Source of the DNA: Capniomyces stellatus | Lineage: Eukaryota; Kickxellomycota; Harpellomycetes; Harpellales; Legeriomycetaceae | NCBI GenBank assembly: GCA_001661515.1 | Contig: LUVW01000041.1 | Span: 41,276 to 105,275 of the forward strand | Direction of reading: 5' to 3' | Length of the DNA: 64,000 bases | Shown here: in pieces, positions 1 through 12,600 of the stretch | How positions within the stretch are numbered: the first letter of the stretch is position 1 | Layout of the letters: every line of letters starts with the position of its first letter | Notes under the pieces: model-generated | Databases searched by the model: none | Told to the model about the DNA's origin: nothing | The model's input: only the letters and a program-made list of their open reading frames with translations | Program-made: the position numbers and the translations under genes

Positions 1-349
1 GTTATGTTTAAGCAAAGTGGCATTGTGGAGGTAGGTGGCAGAAATTTGTAATACATATTGATACTTAGGATTGTTTTTAATAAGTTTATTGAATAGAGAA
101 TTGTATAAAGTCAAAGGTCAAGAGTAGAAAGTAAAGTAGAGAACTTAAAGTAGAGAACCTAAAGTAGAAAGTAAAGTAGAAAGTAATTAATAAATTATAT
201 TTTTGCAATCATAGCTATAAATGCAAATGTACCGGTTTATGCAATCGATACTTGGTTGCTAGTTTCATATAAAGCGAGATAAAAGGAAGGTATAATACCA
301 AATTCACAGTGCTGTGTGATTCATTTTATCCATAGCGCGATTGTTGAAT
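1..349. other. Intergenic, 3' flank of myosin-chitin synthase 1
   Basis: AT-rich sequence downstream of the minus-strand chitin synthase. Positions about 110-190 hold imperfect short repeats of a GTAGA-GAAC/GTAAA type. No coding signal is visible. Confidence 0.5.
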
Positions 350-3300
350 TTATTGTTGCTTCTTTTGCAGCTCCTCGATAATCGTGTTATTGATCAAGTT
401 TTTCCTTAGCCTTAACTCAGCAGCTGAAATTCCCAGCATATTTGCTACCTGCTGCCTAACGTCTTTTTTGGATACCGACATCATATCACACTTGTCTAGT
501 ATTTGAGAAATAGCAGCTTTTATTGTTGCATCTTGGATTCCTGATTCCCAAGGCCCTTGAGCACTGTCTGGCGCTGTCAAGTTAATGTTATTGGGCATCT
601 GGACTGACATTGCACTCGTCGATTGTCTCTCTTGTTGCACTTGAAGGTTCATCAGCCCTTGGGATGCATTTATACTTGGTTCTGGTGTGTATGACATGTT
701 GGCTAAAAACGCAGCCTCTCCACCAATCAACATCGGCTGTTGTTGAACCATACCGTTCATGCCCATTGATGAAACCACATTTCTGTTTGCAACATTTACT
801 GCAAATCCCCCGTTATTCATCATTTGAGACCCATTCATCATCTGAGACCCATTCATCATCTGAGACTCATTCATCATTTGAGAACCATTCATCATCTGAG
901 ACCCATTCATTATCTGTTGTTGTCCAATCCCCATTGACATGCGTGGATTCATAGTATTCTGCATCATTTGTTGTTGATACTGGTTGGTGTTAATAGAGTA
1001 TCCTCCCATTGATCCTGGGGTGCCAGGTCTAAGCATGTCAGACATGACACTGTTTCTATAGTTGACACCCACCATCTGGTGGTTATTGTAATCGTCCATT
1101 CTCATATTTCCGCCCAATGTGTCAAAGTTCCCGTGGTTGTTGATGGTAAAGTTGGACACCCCGTTGTTAATATATCCATAGCCACTATCTGCCATGTACA
1201 CAGACGCCGTTGCAGACCCTGGCCCAGACTCCATCATCCTGCTCATTGTTCTGGGGAGATTCCCAATTGCGGATCCTGTACGCGGGAGAATTCCACCAAA
1301 CTGCGATTCGTTGTCGTTTTCATCTTTATTTGACCCGATTTCCGACATTAGTTCCTTTTCATAGTCTGACCATTTCCGCATTGGAATTGTGTTTGGATCA
1401 AACGTCTCTGCATCGGACACACCGACAATTATTCTCTTGCCAGATTCTCCTACTACTATACGCGTGTTTCCCCAAGAGAAATCATCAAAGTGCCAGAAGG
1501 AGTAGACCGGAATAACAAACGAGAACAGTGGGATAGCAAACAGATAAATTATCATCCATCCAATATGTTGCCACTGTCTATGCATAATAAAAACAAGAGC
1601 CTGCATAGCGTATATAGCAACTAGGAGATATACACTGATAAGGGAGGTGTTGGAGTCTTTGTCGGTAAGCTGGTAGACCAATATTCCAAGATAAGCAACA
1701 GTTGCGGGCATAATAACAGTAGAAATCAAATCTACAAATACTATAAACCTCATAGAGAAGCAGCAGAACCCGCACATATTAGGCAAGAATATCAGCTCAA
1801 ACAAATTGTGAACAGTCGAGTTAATCCATCTACGACGTTGGGAAAGCAGTACTATCCAGCTATCCGGGGCATTGGTTTCACAAACAGCGTCCGAAATAAA
1901 CTTGGTTTTGAAGAAAGAAAAGTGTTTCAACATAAGTGTGGTCAGGTAACGATCTTCACCCAAAAACAACAAGTTCTTTTTGTGCAAAGTGTCTGCTTTG
2001 TTTGTCGAGTAGTCTTCAATCATATCATTTGATATAAGCAGTGGGCTTCCATCTACGGCCTTCATCCTGTACATACTGAAGCACCCTGGCAAACAGGTCA
2101 CTGTCCCAAACAAAGACTCAAATGCCTTTGAGAGGTGATGGGCAATAAAGTATTCGTACACCTGCATCATTGTTGTCCACGATGCCTTTGCGTTTGCGAG
2201 CTTAGTCTCACCGCATATACCCATAACCTTAGAGTCGTGCTGTAGCGCAGCCACTAGCCTGTTAAGCGAGTCAGCATACACAAATGTATCAGCGTCAACC
2301 ATAAACACAAATTCGTAGTAACTTGGAGACACACCAATGACATTTTTGATTTGATGAAACATTTCAAGTTCCAGCGGTGTCATTGGCGAGTTAAAGTGCA
2401 CCTTGTTAAAGAACCTCATCAGCAAGATCTGCGAATCTCTCTTTCCTCTATTACCCGGCCTGCTTCTTTCCAGCGGTGTGCCGCATTTTGCCACAACCAA
2501 GTACGGAACCACATGACCAGCTGCTTCGTAAAGGCCAGAGTATACTTTGGCCATGTTGTGCTGTTTCATGCCATCGCCCAGTGCTACATAGCTCAATGCT
2601 TCAGAGTCCTCGTCTGAATCCACACCCAGAATATCCAGTACAATTCTAGGCGTTGGTCTGTCATTACCAGACCCCATAATCATTCCATCACAGATAATAA
2701 ATAGGAGCTTCCGTTTATCGTCATATTTTAACTTGGCAAGCGAATCAATTGTTCCACGCAGCGACTCTTCACCCTCAGTATAGCATGGAATATTGCAAAC
2801 AACGAATATGTTTGAAGGTTCAGGTTCTTGGTTTGTGCTGAACCTAATAGAAGCAATAAACTTAAAAAAGATAATCGACACAATAAAAACGGATCCAGAC
2901 AGCAACATATAGTTGGCAACATAGCACCTCACTGATTTACGTATATCAACATTTCCAACATAAAACGCCCCACGCAAACAGTTGTAGTTTAGTATAGCAG
3001 CCTTAGGTTTTAGTTTCAAGTATTTGGCCCACTTTTCAGAAACATCTTTTCCTGGGTTGGATTCAAACAGGACTCGTATATCGTTGTCCAGAAATTCTCG
3101 AGTGGAAACGGTCACTGTGTCATTTGATATTCCTTCTGGAGTCACAACAAAGGGCGCGCCACCAGAGTTGATGTAAGCAGTAAGATCAAACACTTCGCCG
3201 TTTATAATGCTTCTGTATTTTGATTTTCCTGGGCCTCCCCCAGTTTCACTTTCGCTTTCTTTTAGAATGGTCGTAGGATCAATAGCTATGTTTCCTGCTG

Positions 3301-6247
3301 CTCTAGTGTCTCTGAGGTTCCTTAGCAGATGGTATTGGTAGTAGTTGTATGCTTTCTCTTCATCAGGATGACGGTACCAACGGTGATCGTGGTAGTAAGC
3401 ATCAGAATACATTACCGGCTTATACTGCATCGATAGCCTAGGATCGATTCCCAAGCCCGGGCACACGTACGACAGCTGGAGCGGGAATAAATAAGTAAGA
3501 TCCCTCCCCAGGTAATTTCTATCAACCAGGTACTTGAAGCTAATTCCAGAATGATCATACCCTTTTACATTAAACACCTCGCCACGAACAGCTATCAGAG
3601 CATCTTTTGCTGTACCATGGCCTGCAAGTTCTTGAATAGAGTAGCCGTTTTGCTTTGGACACAGAATAAGCCCCAAAACACCAATCCAGAAAATAACCAA
3701 GAAGCACGAGAAGAAGATAAGCAAACATAGAGCGAGTTTCTCTCTCCATGCAATCTGCTGGTCGTTTCTCTTGGCTCCAGCCCATTTCCTGATAACCGAT
3801 GTCGGAACCCACCAAGTCAAAAACATTGTGATTCTCAACCAGTTTCTTCTAACCGAGGATAGCTCGTGGTCCTTTTTACTGCTTTCGTCATACTCATCCT
3901 CTATTTTGCGGGATTTCTTGAGCTTTGCCCTAGACCCTGTACCCTTCTCATCCTTCTCTTCACTATCATCAAGGTCCGATGTAGACTCGTCAAGCGATCC
4001 TTTCTCGTTTTCATCACTATCAGATCCACTGATTGACCGTTTAAACATTGTTGGGCTACCATCCACATCCGTTCTGCGAAGAGGGTCATCCAACTGTCTC
4101 CAGCAAGAGTAGCTAACAAATATTTGCTTCTCACCTATACACATATCCGAATCGCTGAGCTTCATGCTCGATTTGAGCTTTTTGCACTTATCTTTGGCAG
4201 TAACGTCGGGCCCTGAAAGTAAGAGTCCTGATACCAGCTCATCATATCTAAAGCAAAAATCTTCATGCTTCATTGCAGCAGCAAACTCCACTCTTTTACG
4301 CCTAACAACGTCGCCTAAGCCATACGCCTTGACCTGTGATCTAATCACCTTGTTATCCGTCACTTTGGGTCTGTATGCATCATTTGACTTTATACACAAT
4401 ACAAACCATGGCAACGTATCATCAAGCGTAGTGATAAGCTCAGTAATCCCGCGCTGCAGCTTAGTAACAGAAAAGTCTACTTTCTTGGTGCTATTAAGCT
4501 TGGTTTTCTTCTTTGTTGTTTTTGTTGGCTCACGAGTGCTACTGTCTTCAGGATTGCTGAAAAGCCCAGCTATAAACGTGTTACTTGACCCTCTATAGTG
4601 CCTATCTCCTACAAACAGCTCAGAGAAGTCGCTTACCGAAGATTCAGAGTTGAACTCCACAAACCCATCCGAGTTGTATGATACGCCTCCCCAAAAATGC
4701 TGAACTCCAAACAGATTCAACTCATTCTTACTGCTTCCCGCCACGTAATAGCTGTTTGACGAAACACCTTTTACAAACACTTGCAGAAGCTGCATGCTGG
4801 CCTCCTTCCCCTTTAGGTCCGGGTCAAAGTCCTTTTCCTTACGTGTTCCCTTGTTTAAACACTGCGCTTGACGGTCCATAACAGCAAAAAGCCCCGTTGG
4901 TGCTTTCATAAACAAGTCTAAGCATCCTGAACGGTCATTGTGTTTTACTACGGGTACTGCCTTGATTTTTTCAGATGCATAATCCTCATTTCCCACAGTA
5001 AACACTTGATGACACATGAAATGGTGGACTCTTTCGTTCATGTAGTTAAAGCAAAGCTGATAAAACCCTAGCTTTTTTCCGGTTATGTATCCAGGCATGT
5101 CAACAAGCCCAATAAAGGTGCTGGTCTCGCTTTCATCCCTGCATGACTGCTGGTTTAAAGTTTCTACCAGCCAGTTGACCAACTGCTTATATAGCACTCT
5201 GGCAAGTTCATTTCTTCTTTCAGCAGCACCTTCTACAGTCAGTATCACCTCCACACGCTGTCTGCCCATCTGCTGATTTTTGTTAGTCAAGGCCTCCTGC
5301 AGCGTTGACAAATCAACTCCCAAATTATTCACAACCGAGTCTAGCCCAATTGCAACCAGATTTTCTCTATAACTACTTGTATCTTTTCTGAAACTCACGT
5401 TGCCTAATGTCAAAATCCCTGAGAGAACTTTGAATATTGACTTTCTAACTTTTGCATTGATGCCAATGTTTTTTAGTGCACGCACAAGCTCATTAAACCG
5501 TGACACGTCTTCAGCCTGAGTGACAGTTGACTCTACCTCTGCCTTTTTCAAGTAGTCAAAAGTTACTCCTCCTCCAATACCAATCTCCAACTCCTCTTTC
5601 ATGTCACCCGCACCATTGGCTAAATAGTGAAAAACATGAAAATTTCTCTCCCCATTCCCGATACTAGTAACCCGGTTTGTTTCCAGCATATAGGTTACCG
5701 TTTTGCACCCTATAGTTTCACTATTGTCGTCAAATTGCAGTTCTTGATATAGCCCTATCCTAGATGCATTTTCATGCCCCACTTGAGCGTTCGTAAAAGC
5801 CTCGAGCACTATGTTTCCTGCCTCAATGCGCTCATAAACCTCCTGAACTTTTTTCTTATCCTTCATTAACGACATCATCCTCAATGCAAGCTTTCTCTGC
5901 TCAGTCTTTCCGCCACCACTTTCACCACAGAACAAAATAGACTGGTTTAGTTCTGTTTGCTTCATCTGCAAAAAAGCAGACTCCATCACCTTAAAAATGT
6001 GCGGCTCCATCTCTTTTGTGTTCTTGTCCGTGTTTTTAAAGTCATCAACATACATCCTTGCAGCATTATCGCTGTAGCATATCAAGTCTTCATAAGGATT
6101 TATTGAAATCAGCATCCTTGCTCCAATCTGCGTGTACGGCTGCTTGGTTCTTTGCTCAAACCTGTCAGTTATGCTCTTGACAACATCGTCATCACTAAAG
6201 CAGCCCGCTTTGGAGTTTTTTGCGAGGTCAAACTTGTTTGCTTCCAT
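350..6247 (-). CDS. Chitin synthase with N-terminal myosin motor-like domain (copy 1)
   Basis: A single uninterrupted 1965-residue frame. It makes cell-wall chitin from UDP-GlcNAc at the plasma membrane; in fungi the motor-like domain helps deliver or tether the enzyme at growth sites. Seen in order: motor-like domain (about 1-720) with P-loop GESGGGKT at 108-115 and switch II LVDMPGY at 381-387; acidic linker (740-795); membrane segments near 805-865; cytochrome b5-like region (about 870-930); chitin synthase domain from about 1150 with VDADT, EDRYLTTLMLKH and QRRRWINST; a cluster of membrane helices; a low-complexity Met/Asn/Gln tail; and a C-terminal DEK-type helical domain (last about 55 residues). 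The start ATG is at 6247 and no competing upstream ATG is needed. A diverged paralog lies at 48969-55343. Class V/VII-type identity is firm; the subclass is not resolved. Confidence 0.95.
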   Translation of the reverse strand: MEANKFDLAKNSKAGCFSDDDVVKSITDRFEQRTKQPYTQIGARMLISINPYEDLICYSDNAARMYVDDFKNTDKNTKEMEPHIFKVMESAFLQMKQTELNQSILFCGESGGGKTEQRKLALRMMSLMKDKKKVQEVYERIEAGNIVLEAFTNAQVGHENASRIGLYQELQFDDNSETIGCKTVTYMLETNRVTSIGNGERNFHVFHYLANGAGDMKEELEIGIGGGVTFDYLKKAEVESTVTQAEDVSRFNELVRALKNIGINAKVRKSIFKVLSGILTLGNVSFRKDTSSYRENLVAIGLDSVVNNLGVDLSTLQEALTNKNQQMGRQRVEVILTVEGAAERRNELARVLYKQLVNWLVETLNQQSCRDESETSTFIGLVDMPGYITGKKLGFYQLCFNYMNERVHHFMCHQVFTVGNEDYASEKIKAVPVVKHNDRSGCLDLFMKAPTGLFAVMDRQAQCLNKGTRKEKDFDPDLKGKEASMQLLQVFVKGVSSNSYYVAGSSKNELNLFGVQHFWGGVSYNSDGFVEFNSESSVSDFSELFVGDRHYRGSSNTFIAGLFSNPEDSSTREPTKTTKKKTKLNSTKKVDFSVTKLQRGITELITTLDDTLPWFVLCIKSNDAYRPKVTDNKVIRSQVKAYGLGDVVRRKRVEFAAAMKHEDFCFRYDELVSGLLLSGPDVTAKDKCKKLKSSMKLSDSDMCIGEKQIFVSYSCWRQLDDPLRRTDVDGSPTMFKRSISGSDSDENEKGSLDESTSDLDDSEEKDEKGTGSRAKLKKSRKIEDEYDESSKKDHELSSVRRNWLRITMFLTWWVPTSVIRKWAGAKRNDQQIAWREKLALCLLIFFSCFLVIFWIGVLGLILCPKQNGYSIQELAGHGTAKDALIAVRGEVFNVKGYDHSGISFKYLVDRNYLGRDLTYLFPLQLSYVCPGLGIDPRLSMQYKPVMYSDAYYHDHRWYRHPDEEKAYNYYQYHLLRNLRDTRAAGNIAIDPTTILKESESETGGGPGKSKYRSIINGEVFDLTAYINSGGAPFVVTPEGISNDTVTVSTREFLDNDIRVLFESNPGKDVSEKWAKYLKLKPKAAILNYNCLRGAFYVGNVDIRKSVRCYVANYMLLSGSVFIVSIIFFKFIASIRFSTNQEPEPSNIFVVCNIPCYTEGEESLRGTIDSLAKLKYDDKRKLLFIICDGMIMGSGNDRPTPRIVLDILGVDSDEDSEALSYVALGDGMKQHNMAKVYSGLYEAAGHVVPYLVVAKCGTPLERSRPGNRGKRDSQILLMRFFNKVHFNSPMTPLELEMFHQIKNVIGVSPSYYEFVFMVDADTFVYADSLNRLVAALQHDSKVMGICGETKLANAKASWTTMMQVYEYFIAHHLSKAFESLFGTVTCLPGCFSMYRMKAVDGSPLLISNDMIEDYSTNKADTLHKKNLLFLGEDRYLTTLMLKHFSFFKTKFISDAVCETNAPDSWIVLLSQRRRWINSTVHNLFELIFLPNMCGFCCFSMRFIVFVDLISTVIMPATVAYLGILVYQLTDKDSNTSLISVYLLVAIYAMQALVFIMHRQWQHIGWMIIYLFAIPLFSFVIPVYSFWHFDDFSWGNTRIVVGESGKRIIVGVSDAETFDPNTIPMRKWSDYEKELMSEIGSNKDENDNESQFGGILPRTGSAIGNLPRTMSRMMESGPGSATASVYMADSGYGYINNGVSNFTINNHGNFDTLGGNMRMDDYNNHQMVGVNYRNSVMSDMLRPGTPGSMGGYSINTNQYQQQMMQNTMNPRMSMGIGQQQIMNGSQMMNGSQMMNESQMMNGSQMMNGSQMMNNGGFAVNVANRNVVSSMGMNGMVQQQPMLIGGEAAFLANMSYTPEPSINASQGLMNLQVQQERQSTSAMSVQMPNNINLTAPDSAQGPWESGIQDATIKAAISQILDKCDMMSVSKKDVRQQVANMLGISAAELRLRKNLINNTIIEELQKKQQ
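815..904 (-). repeat. 18-bp tandem repeat in chitin synthase 1 tail
   Basis: Five near-perfect 18-bp units, plus a partial sixth to about 915. They are in frame and encode a Met-Asn-Gly-Ser-Gln-Met repeat between the last membrane segments and the DEK domain. One unit has Glu in place of Gly. The second chitin synthase lacks this repeat. Confidence 0.9.
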
Positions 6248-8512
6248 GGCTTAATAACTAAACATGTAGATGTCAACATTCATAAAATAAATAACCAGTT
6301 TCCTAGACCTTATAAAGTTTTAAACAACAAATGCACAACGCTATGATCTAAAACCACACCATTTTATAAACACAGTTATAGCCCGACGTATATAATGTGG
6401 CTGTAAAAAACATCATTTTACCTTATTATCTCAACAGCACCTTGTTTTGCCTTTGATATACCTTAGATACAACAGAGTGACGTCTTTGTAAATTAAATTT
6501 CTTTAAAGACTTGCTAAACTTTATCAGTAAAAAAGATATCCCAATGCTTTGCCAAGTATACCCAAGGTGCGCTATTATATTAATTCTATTAACAACCCTA
6601 TATCTAGCTCGAACTTCAAAGTTCTTGAATATATATATATTCTTAATTTTAAAGTTATTCGACGCTAGCGTATTTTTTATTTAAAAAAAAAGAACGAGAG
6701 AGATTTTAAACATTAATGTGCTTGATATATCTCCTATTTATCTGTCCAAATTTAAGCTTTATATTATGAAAATTAAATTCGTTTTTTTGCTTGGAAATTC
6801 TGAAAACTAAAGATGAATATGATTACAACACATTCCCTTCAAGCGATTATTGTCCAACTCGTCAAGTCTTTTATTCAGGCTCTTTTCGATTATTAACCTT
6901 TCCCTCTCCTCTCCAAGTTATGCTGTTAGTTTGATATTTTTAACCTTGCTCATAGATAAGCACCCCAGCTTAAGGTAGATGTTTTATCGTGTTGAAAAAC
7001 AACATAAAATGTTGATTTACAGGGGCAGCCTTGGCTTGGTTCTAATTCTTTAACTTGACAATAAACAAGGTGCTTCTTAAATTGTACATTTTTTGCATTT
7101 CTATCTTGCTGCTATTTCCTTTTCTTTTAGCCATTCCAATACGCTAAACATATGTGTTTTGGTTAAACTCTGATTTAGCGAACTTTGCTAAATGCAGGTC
7201 CGTATTGTTTTGATCTCAAAACTTGCTGCTCAACAATAAAACTCGAACGAGTAATGTTGTAGGCATAGCAGCACTAATGTATTTGAAATTTCATAGAGAT
7301 ATAAATCAACAATATACTCGAACAATCCTAACCAAAGTATGAACTTTGGTCGTGTACAACTCGTAGCACTACAAATTGGTTTTGTAGAGTTTATCTCTTA
7401 GCTCCAATACATTTATTTAATTTCAACAGGAATTTTCAATTGATAGTCCCGCTAAACATTTTTTGTAAAATGCCGATGGAATGTATTGCCTGGAGGCATT
7501 GGAAACGTTTTAATTTAGAAGATGATAGCATGTACACAAGAGGTAGCAACAAAAGGAAGGTTTTAGGTACAATAGAAAATTATATCCCACTGGCATTTAT
7601 TCACCATTGCAACCAATATAATTCCTTTACCCATTTTTAATTGTTTGATTTGGACCTTTTGTATTGTGATCATGTTCACGATTGCATTTGCGTTTGCATG
7701 AGTGTTTTTATTGATTTTTTTCTTCGATATAGATAACCAGATATTTTTTGGAATATTTTAAAATTACTATAAAGCCCCAACAGCATTTGTAATTATAAAA
7801 AAAATAACTTATAGTCATAACTCGAGCACAAAAGTTTTATCATGATGCGAGATTCTATCAAAAGTTGATATCAACAATATACCGATTTTTAAAACCTTTA
7901 TAAAGGTCTGCATCATCGAATTCAGTTGTTATGACTGAAAACAGAACGCCTGTTGACGTTTCATCAATTATACAAAGTTCATCCTTTTTCAGCCTGTAAA
8001 AACAACATAATCGATGACGATAACAATTTCTCAGACAAACAAGGAAGTCAAGAAAACTAGGCAACACCAATAATAAACCGTTGTAGCCAACACTTAATGT
8101 ATCCAACTACTAGCACCCACTCATTCATCCACTCACACATATATATTATATTGACAATCAAACCGAGTTACATACAATAACCAAAAATCTGTCACTATAG
8201 TTGTAGTTGTGGAATGTATAAAAAAAACATGCCCCACTGGTAAAAATCGGGCAATTTCACATGAGTCCTGACTGCTATCAATGGGTCTGTTTCTAATACA
8301 TTTACCTTAACCTACGGTAGTTATACCAAAAGCATTCTCGAGTTTTTCTTTATTGGGGTTTCTTTAGTTTCTTTATTGGCTTTTTTTTTTAAAAAAAAGA
8401 CATCGCTTTCAAAAGTTCTTGTAAAGGATTTCAAGATTGGCATGTATATTTATTGTAAGAGAGCATTTTTTTTATTAAGTCACCACCCCAGTATCCGATT
8501 ACTTGACTACTT

Positions 8513-8515
<3 letters not shown>

Positions 8516-8543
<28 letters not shown>
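8516..8543. repeat. TA microsatellite
   Basis: About 14 uninterrupted TA dinucleotides in intergenic DNA. The short frames that cross it are rich in Tyr-Ile repeats and are artefacts of the repeat. Confidence 0.9.
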
Positions 8544-9562
8544 AGTATAGGCCTGTCATGACCTTTGTTATGATTTGTATATAATACAGATTGCATTTGT
8601 CCCGCTTGCTATATTGCACAATAATTGCCACACAAAACAACAGGTGATGCTGGGAGCTTTGTGCTATTAGATTAGAATAAAGCCAAAAAAGTCGTTTTGT
8701 TGGATATATTAGATGGTAAAGTTTTGGGAATTGCCAAAATAAGTCGTAAATTTCGCAGAATGAATTATACTGCACTCAAATAGACGTCTTAATAAAAGAC
8801 GGGGTAATTCGGCAGACTCAAGACATTTTACACCAAACTCTGATGGAACCGATCTTTTAGTTTTATAATGTAACTTACCGAATAAAATGCGTTTTTTTTA
8901 TTTTTTATAATATTTCCCTTTATTTAGTCGAATGTTGTAAAACCAAGCCATTAGTTGCAAATAACCTAAAAAATGACTTGGTTTACAATCTATTGATTCC
9001 AGATAATAAATTGTGCGAATCGTAGATAAAAAGACCCTTGTTTTACAACAAAAAAATACACCTGAATGACAAAAAAAAAGTATTTGCATGACCAATTTTT
9101 TTTTTTGGCATACAAAGCGATTGTTAAAAACAATAATAGCACTTTTAACCATCCATCAAAGAGATGGTGTAAACAAACAGACAAACACAAAACACATTCA
9201 TACCTACATGCATGAATCGGGGTGTTATGGCTATTTACTTTAAAATGCGAATGTACTTGTTAATAATTATAAAATAGACGTATAACAGAAATAAAGCAAT
9301 AGCTGCTGCACAGAATTAAATCCAGTCGAAGGATCAAATGATTGTGAAAATAGAATGATCCAAGAAAATACATTGGCTGAGTGTACATACTTGGGGTTTT
9401 ATGAATCATTCGAGCTGTATGACTTATTAGAACGAAGTGATTTTTGAATTTTAAGATAGTTTTTTTAGCAAGTGGTCGAGAGTGTAAAAGCTTTAGTGAC
9501 CCAATTCTGTGCGTAAGTGGCCAAGAACCTCCAAAATAGCAAACTCAAAGGCAAAATAAATA

Positions 9563-9570
9563 TATAAAAG
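9563..9570 (+). promoter_or_regulatory. TATA-like box of WDR59 gene
   Basis: TATAAAAG lies about 117 bp upstream of the start codon at 9687. A second weaker TATAAAG-like site lies near 9639. Assigned by sequence and spacing only. Confidence 0.4.
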
Positions 9571-9686
9571 GCCAAAGCCAGCTTTTTCATTTTTTTTCAT
9601 TTTCGAGCAAATAATCTTTTACACACAACCAAAGGTTGGATATAAAGGGGTATAACCGCGGACTGGGTCAAGTATAAAGTAAAATA

Positions 9687-12600
9687 ATGAATACATACGG
9701 CAGTGTGGATGCTAAAGTAGAAAGAAGGCTTCAAGAGCCAGAAAACGATATTTTTTATAAAAATAAAAGTTATTCGGTAAACCAGGAATTCGAAGCAATG
9801 AGCGTCAGTCCTTACTTTCGAGATATTGTTGTTGCTGGGTAAGTAAAGTTTAGAGAAAATCGTTGGTGTCAGTTGCTGCCTGGATGGTGCAGCCTTTTGC
9901 CGCGTGTAGATAGCAAAGCTAGAGTAACTGTAAATGAGTACGTGGTTTGAATAGAAAAACTGGTCTTAAAATTATCGACATGAAGAAGCCACACCATATA
10001 CCTCGAGACTATTTTACAAACACACAATGGAAAGAAGTCAAGGTCGAGTGGTGTCCTCATATAAGCTATAAGGAGCTGATAGGGAGTATAGTAAGCTAAA
10101 TTATCTACGTTAAAAAAAGAATATTGTGTAGAATAACCTATTTTCTGCTTCAATAATATAAGCAAAGCCAACGTATTCAAATTGGTAGAGAGACTCAAGT
10201 CTCCTGATTTGGAACTTGGAAAGTAGCGATAAGACGCCGGAGATGATAATAGGAGACAATAAAAAACCCATTACAGGATTTTGTTGGTCAGCTTTTGAAG
10301 CTTCGATGGTAGCTACATCATCCTTAGATGCCAAAATAAGGTTGTGGGACATAAGAGAGGCCAGAAAACCCGTTTTCTTATTTACAGATTGGGAAGGTGA
10401 GGTAGTTTGCAAATATTTTGGTGGCTTTGGCGACGTCATAGCTAGTGCTTAGTTTAGCAACACTAGATAATTTAACAGTATGTTAACACTTATTAGCGTC
10501 GTCGTCTGTCGAGTTTAGCAAAACAGAAAAAAACTATTTTGTTTCAGGAAGTAATAACAATGCTAACATATGGGACATTAGGGTAATATAAAATCAAGCC
10601 AAGAGTATAATAAATTGAACCCAAATGTTTGACAAAAAGGATCAATTGTGCACACTTTAATATTAATAATAAAAAAGATGTAACAATAAGATGGTTACTT
10701 GGATTAAAAATGGCGATATAGAATGGATCGAGACCAGTGGTAAGAATATTAAATGCGCACGAACAACCGATAAATACAATTTCAGTGGGCAGTAGTAAAA
10801 GAAATGTGTTTATTTCTACGGCAAAAGACCAAACCATAAAGGTACGATTTGTGAAAATTAGTGTTGAATATATGCTGTTTTTAAAAAGCCGACAGGAGTA
10901 AAAAATGAATAAATGTGTATATACATAACCCATAGAGTTGGGATTGGAGTTGTGCAGGTGATGGGGGCAATTTTCTACAGAGCATGATACAATGTGACAA
11001 GCAGGTATTGGATGCGAGATACATGGTAAGAAAAGATAGAGTAAACCAAAAGTGCCAAGTCGTATTTGCAGTTTAGTAAAACTTAAAGTGGGAAAGTAAT
11101 GTTACCATTGGTGATAAATAGCCAGGCGGAGAAGGTATTTTGGCAACGTTCCAAAGCAAAAAGGGAGAACTTGGGCTATACAAAGATGGGAGTTGTTATC
11201 CGATTCAAATATTTAAAGGTCATGAGGGTGCGGTGTTGGATTTTGGATGGCTTCAAAGAGGAGAGGTGGATACTAATTTTGAAATAGATTGGCGTGAGTG
11301 GCAGCTGGTCACTATTGGTAAAGATCGGTGCTTAAAAACATGGAAAATATCTGATGAGCTGGCAAGGGTAAGCGAATATTGTTTATTATAACAGTGTATA
11401 CTTGCACACACAAAAATCCGCGTATAGTTTCAACAAAAATAAATCATGCGCAAATAAAATATGAACAAATACCTTAAAATTAAAAAAAAGGCTTAGTTAT
11501 AGCTTGGTTAAAATGTAAATTTGGTGTATTTAACCAGTCAATAGCCATGTTATTAATTCTAATACCGCCATTACTGTTTTTTTCCTTTCTGTGTAGGAAA
11601 TCCGTATGAAAAGCGGTCCAGTGTTGGATAAGAGCAGGACAAAAAAAAAAAATTCAAGGTGGGCAGGCAAGCGGAAATCGTTAGTATCGTCGTATGGGAT
11701 GTCATTGTTGGACACAGTAGGGTGCGAGACTAGTAAAGAAATTGGCAGCAGATACAGGAAAAGCCACGATGATGAGGATAGTCTGTTTGACGAGGTTCGG
11801 AACTCAACACAGTCATACGGCAAGCGCGGATGTGCTGCAGTGAGTAGTGCCGAGGGTGTAGGCAGCACGGGCTTGGAAAAAGCGAGAGAAAGTGGTTTTG
11901 GGCCTGCTGAGTTGAGAAAAGTAGAAAGCCAAGGGGAGGGATTTTTACAAACCCCGGTAGTTGTGCACCAAGATGAGGATTTTGAGAGTAAACTAAAACA
12001 CATAGGGGTGCAGGGGTATATTTATGAAAATACTGGCGTGGATATAGCAGAGTTTGGTGCCCAGGGAAGAGAGGCATTTGAATGTAGCGGTGCATTGATT
12101 CCGGAGGTTATACTAGGCAAAAAGCAGCCGAGAAATGTTCCATTTCCACGGCTTTGTGGTGGGGTATTTTGTGGGAAAAACCAATTGGTAACATATTTTG
12201 CATCATTATACACACCATTGACATTTCCAGGAGGTTTTGAAAACATCTTTAATAACAAAGAGGTGATTGTAAATAATGAAATGGGGGAGGGTAAGACATT
12301 GTACAAGAACACGGCGGGAAATAAAAGCAGAAGACTTAAAATCAACAAGTCAGTTCTAACAAAGGAAATACATCTAGTTAAAAAGCCAAAGCTATTTTCA
12401 GAAATGGAATATTACAAGGCGATGGTTCAGTTTATAGCTCAAAACCAAGCATCGAGTTTGGTGGGTGTAAGAACAGATATAATAGGTGCTGGACAAGATA
12501 TATATGTTTATCAAAGCGAGTTTAAAAACGGAGACCAGTTGATAAACAGCGAACAGAGAACAAAGATCAAAAGTGGTAGGAGTGAGAGAATAAACATGGG

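Larger units (their letters stand above)
6248..9686. other. Long divergent intergenic region
   Basis: This is the shared upstream region of chitin synthase 1 (-) and WDR59 (+), about 3.4 kb and AT-rich. It holds a TA dinucleotide run (8516-8543), long A and T homopolymers, and one weak possible minus-strand exon at 7858-7995. I could not assemble a credible gene here. Confidence 0.5.
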
